DNA of 64,000 nt from assembly GCA_964194555.1 (NCBI GenBank), contig CAXMMT010000031.1, positions 1 through 64,000 of the forward strand, in the 5' to 3' direction. Of the stretch, positions 61,780-64,000 are shown one piece after another. Position numbers and translations under genes: made by a program. The notes under the pieces were generated by a model, which made no database searches, was not told the DNA's origin, and was given only the letters and a program-made list of their open reading frames with translations. Position 1 is the stretch's first letter, and every line of letters begins with the position of its first letter. Source of the stretch: SZUA-217 sp964194555. GTDB taxonomy: Bacteria; Actinomycetota; Acidimicrobiia; Spongiisociales; ZC4RG35.

Positions 61780-64000
61780 CTACGGCAGAGGCACCAACCT
61801 CACCTCGATCCGCTGATTCGGGTTGAACGCGATCCTGGCCAGGATCCTGACGTCGGTCGCCGTAAGCTCATCTATCAACTGGTAACGCTCTCGGAGCTCG
61901 GCCACCGGCTGATCGGGATAGAGATAGTTGGTGATGAGCGCGTCGGCGATGACGGGGTTGCCCAGCAGGTCGAGCTCGGTCCGCAACTGCTCCAGGGCAG
62001 TCGAAAATTGCGTCTCGGTAGGCCCGTTCTCGAGCAGATCGGCAAGGTCGGCGATCACCTCTTCCGATATGCGGCCAAGGTCGTCGGGATCGCCGGTGGC
62101 GCTGACAAACGCCTCGGCGAACGGATCAGGATCCCGTTGAAGATCAACGCCTGCGAATATCGAGTAGGAGGCTGACAGATCTTCTCGTACGCGATTTCGC
62201 AGTCGATTGTTGACAATCAACTCCAGGAGACGGGCCGTGAGCCGGTCCTTATGGGACGGTTCGAACGGGTTGGTGAACGACATTGCGAGACGACCCTGAG
62301 GGTCCTGACCTGCTTCGACTGTCGATACCTGCACCTCCCGAGGTGGTAGGGGCTGGTTATCAACCCAACGTTCACGATCCGGGGTCCCCGGGAGGGTTCC
62401 GATGTACCGGGCAGCCAGGTCCGTCATCTCGTCGATGTCGAAGTCTCCGACAAAGGCAAAGGCGAAATCCCCGGCGTTGGCAAAGCGCTCGCGGTAAACA
62501 GCCTCGGCAATGTCGACGTCGAAATCGGCAAGTTGGTCGGTGGTCGGTATCACGAAATATCGGGGATCATCGCCGTAGTACCCCCGGTCGAGTGCCTCTT
62601 GAAAAACGACCCCGGGAAGATCCTCTCGCGATGCATTCAGAGTGGCCATCTCGTCGAGCACCGCCATGACGGCAACGTCATCGACGCGAGGCGCCGTCAC
62701 GTACAGATGAGTCAGTTGGAAGAGGACCTCAACATCGCCGACTCCCGCACTGCCGGTGAGCCCTTCCCGGGTCTCTGAAATCCATGGGAACACTTCCACG
62801 ATCCTGTCTGCCAACAGCCGCTGCAGTGTTGGCACATCGGCCGGTCCGACACCGCTCCTGGCAATGATGCCCGTGATCAAGAAGATCTCGGGAAGATCCT
62901 CTACGGCAATTTGGGAGGTTCCTCCGAAGCTCTCAGCCGACATGAACACCGTCTCCTCGGCAATCTCGCTCTGCCAGAGAAAGACCGTCGCACCGTTCTC
63001 GAACCTCAGTGTCGTGTAGCCAAAGGAACTGTCCACCTCGCGAGAGATCAGCGGAGCGGCATCCGGAGCCGCCATGAGAACGTCGACGTCAGAGTCGGTG
63101 TCCTCCCTGGTCACGATCTCTGCTGATGCAACTTCGTCGATGATCCCGAGAATGCGCTCTGAGTCGGGAACAACCGAGTCGGAGTCGTCGGGACCCACCG
63201 CCAAAATGACCGGTGCTGTCTCTACATTCGAGTTCAGCGCTTCTTCGAGATCCGCTTTGGTCAGACGGTCGAGCACTCCAGACTCGACACGAAACCTCTG
63301 CTCGGGGCTCATCAGGTGACCGCCGGCGAGGTGATACGCCACTATCTGGTCGGCATAGGCTGCATCCTGTCTCGACTCCTGCTGCTCATGCAACTGTCCC
63401 GATGCTGCGACGAATCGAGTCACCGCTCGGTCGAATTCGGTGTCAGTGAAACCAAACTCGTCGAGCCGCTCAACCTCCACCAAGATCAGCCTGAGAGCCT
63501 CTTCGAGATCTGGCGGTCTCGCTTGGGCGTCGATTCCCTCCAGCCGAATCGCTCGCCCGTAGTTCAACTCCACCGCAGACGACCCGAGCAGGGGAGCGTC
63601 TCCCTTCAGGGCATCGTCGTTGAGTCGGTTTGCCAGGAGCCCCAGGGCCATGGATAGCGCCACCGAAGATTGATACTGGCCCACGGTCTTCAGCCTCGAA
63701 GACTCGCTTGGCCAGAGGACCGTCACCGAGGCACTGGCTGCCTCGTGGTCCGCCAAGCCCGAGGCTCGGGTTTCCATTGGAGGCTGATAGGCCCCTGGAA
63801 CGTAGGGCCTCGGGTTTACCGGGGCCCCGAGGTCGGCAAAGGCCGACCGGATGCGATCCTCCATCTGGTCAACGTCGAAGTCGCCAACGGCCACCACTGC
63901 CATCAAGTCGGGTCGATACCAGTCGTCGTAGAAGCGTCGAAGCTGCTCTGGAGTGGTTGACTCAATCGATTCAGCGGTTCCGATCGGCAGCTTGCCCTCA
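61780..64000 (-). CDS. M16-family zinc protease, N-terminus outside the window
   Basis: At least 739 residues are encoded before the window edge; the reading frame is open through position 64000. The visible sequence begins within the first M16 domain (ESIESTTPEQLRRFYDDWYR; then LMAVVAVGDFD), so the zinc-binding HxxEH lies outside. It contains about two more M16-like repeats, the last with RLAMSFTNPFEP and a C-terminal ARIAFNPNQRIEV. Such proteins degrade peptides in an enclosed chamber. Confidence 0.85.
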   Translation of the reverse strand, partial: EGKLPIGTAESIESTTPEQLRRFYDDWYRPDLMAVVAVGDFDVDQMEDRIRSAFADLGAPVNPRPYVPGAYQPPMETRASGLADHEAASASVTVLWPSESSRLKTVGQYQSSVALSMALGLLANRLNDDALKGDAPLLGSSAVELNYGRAIRLEGIDAQARPPDLEEALRLILVEVERLDEFGFTDTEFDRAVTRFVAASGQLHEQQESRQDAAYADQIVAYHLAGGHLMSPEQRFRVESGVLDRLTKADLEEALNSNVETAPVILAVGPDDSDSVVPDSERILGIIDEVASAEIVTREDTDSDVDVLMAAPDAAPLISREVDSSFGYTTLRFENGATVFLWQSEIAEETVFMSAESFGGTSQIAVEDLPEIFLITGIIARSGVGPADVPTLQRLLADRIVEVFPWISETREGLTGSAGVGDVEVLFQLTHLYVTAPRVDDVAVMAVLDEMATLNASREDLPGVVFQEALDRGYYGDDPRYFVIPTTDQLADFDVDIAEAVYRERFANAGDFAFAFVGDFDIDEMTDLAARYIGTLPGTPDRERWVDNQPLPPREVQVSTVEAGQDPQGRLAMSFTNPFEPSHKDRLTARLLELIVNNRLRNRVREDLSASYSIFAGVDLQRDPDPFAEAFVSATGDPDDLGRISEEVIADLADLLENGPTETQFSTALEQLRTELDLLGNPVIADALITNYLYPDQPVAELRERYQLIDELTATDVRILARIAFNPNQRIEVRLVPLP

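Overview
The window reads as a piece of chromosome from a high-GC Actinomycetota bacterium, most likely class Acidimicrobiia (inference). Support comes from dense ATGA/GTGA-coupled genes, many GTG and TTG starts, a BTAD/SARP regulator, an Abhydrolase_9 protein, a class II (GlpX) fructose bisphosphatase, and an acyl-CoA carboxylase epsilon-like small protein beside methylmalonyl-CoA epimerase. There is no CRISPR array, rRNA operon or intact mobile element. One tRNA (Pro, CGG) is present, with a decayed tyrosine integrase beside it.

Layout. 0-3.1 kb: scar of an old integration at tRNA-Pro, with a UbiA-like/methyltransferase pair. 3.1-11.9 kb: housekeeping (lysC-asd, cyclophilin, PHP phosphatase, murJ, mce, thiolase, glpX, HAD). 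12-15.2 kb: TRAP transporter with its binding protein on the opposite strand. 15.3-18 kb: dnaX-ybaB-recR. 18-20.5 kb: ABC exporter behind a 16-bp perfect palindrome. 20.6-27.2 kb: phosphorus block (Na/Pi symporter, PhoU, nucleotidase, phnD-C-E with a greatly enlarged PhnE). 27.2-32.8 kb: dGTPase, an archaeal/ER-type signal peptidase coupled to an unknown 80-residue protein, a second ABC exporter, a crotonase and a DUF1990-like protein. 32.9-44 kb: FAD oxidoreductase, VapBC, a PP2C/STAS partner-switching operon, an SRPBCC protein, paired coiled-coil membrane proteins, a SARP-type regulator and two kinase-less sensor-like membrane proteins. 44-64 kb: envelope and accessory genes (DUF389, DUF2252, CPBP protease, K+ channel, Abhydrolase_9, arylsulfatase, FabH, YihY, flippase-like protein, SulP, M16 protease running off the end).

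The most interesting signal is a shared promoter architecture at 32.8-41.7 kb. In gene orientation it is a heptamer CGTAACG, four bases, a second related heptamer (CGGAACG, GGTAACG or TGTAGCG), eight bases, then an A-rich -10-like hexamer (GTAGAA, CGATAA, CGAGAA). Two copies upstream of unrelated genes match in both heptamers, the spacing and the hexamer. Heptamers repeating every 11 bp and lying about 8 bp from the -10 are the known binding geometry of SARP regulators, and a SARP-like gene lies in the middle of the set with a copy upstream of itself. This suggests a local regulon joining the SARP, its membrane partners, the partner-switching operon, the SRPBCC protein and the FAD oxidoreductase/DUF1990-like pair.

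Other points of note: an in-frame TGA 14 codons into the first sensor-like gene, a SARP gene with no ATG/GTG/TTG that would preserve its first strand (CTG start proposed), an aspartokinase short by about one ACT domain, and a nested dyad between the Abhydrolase_9 and sulfatase genes.
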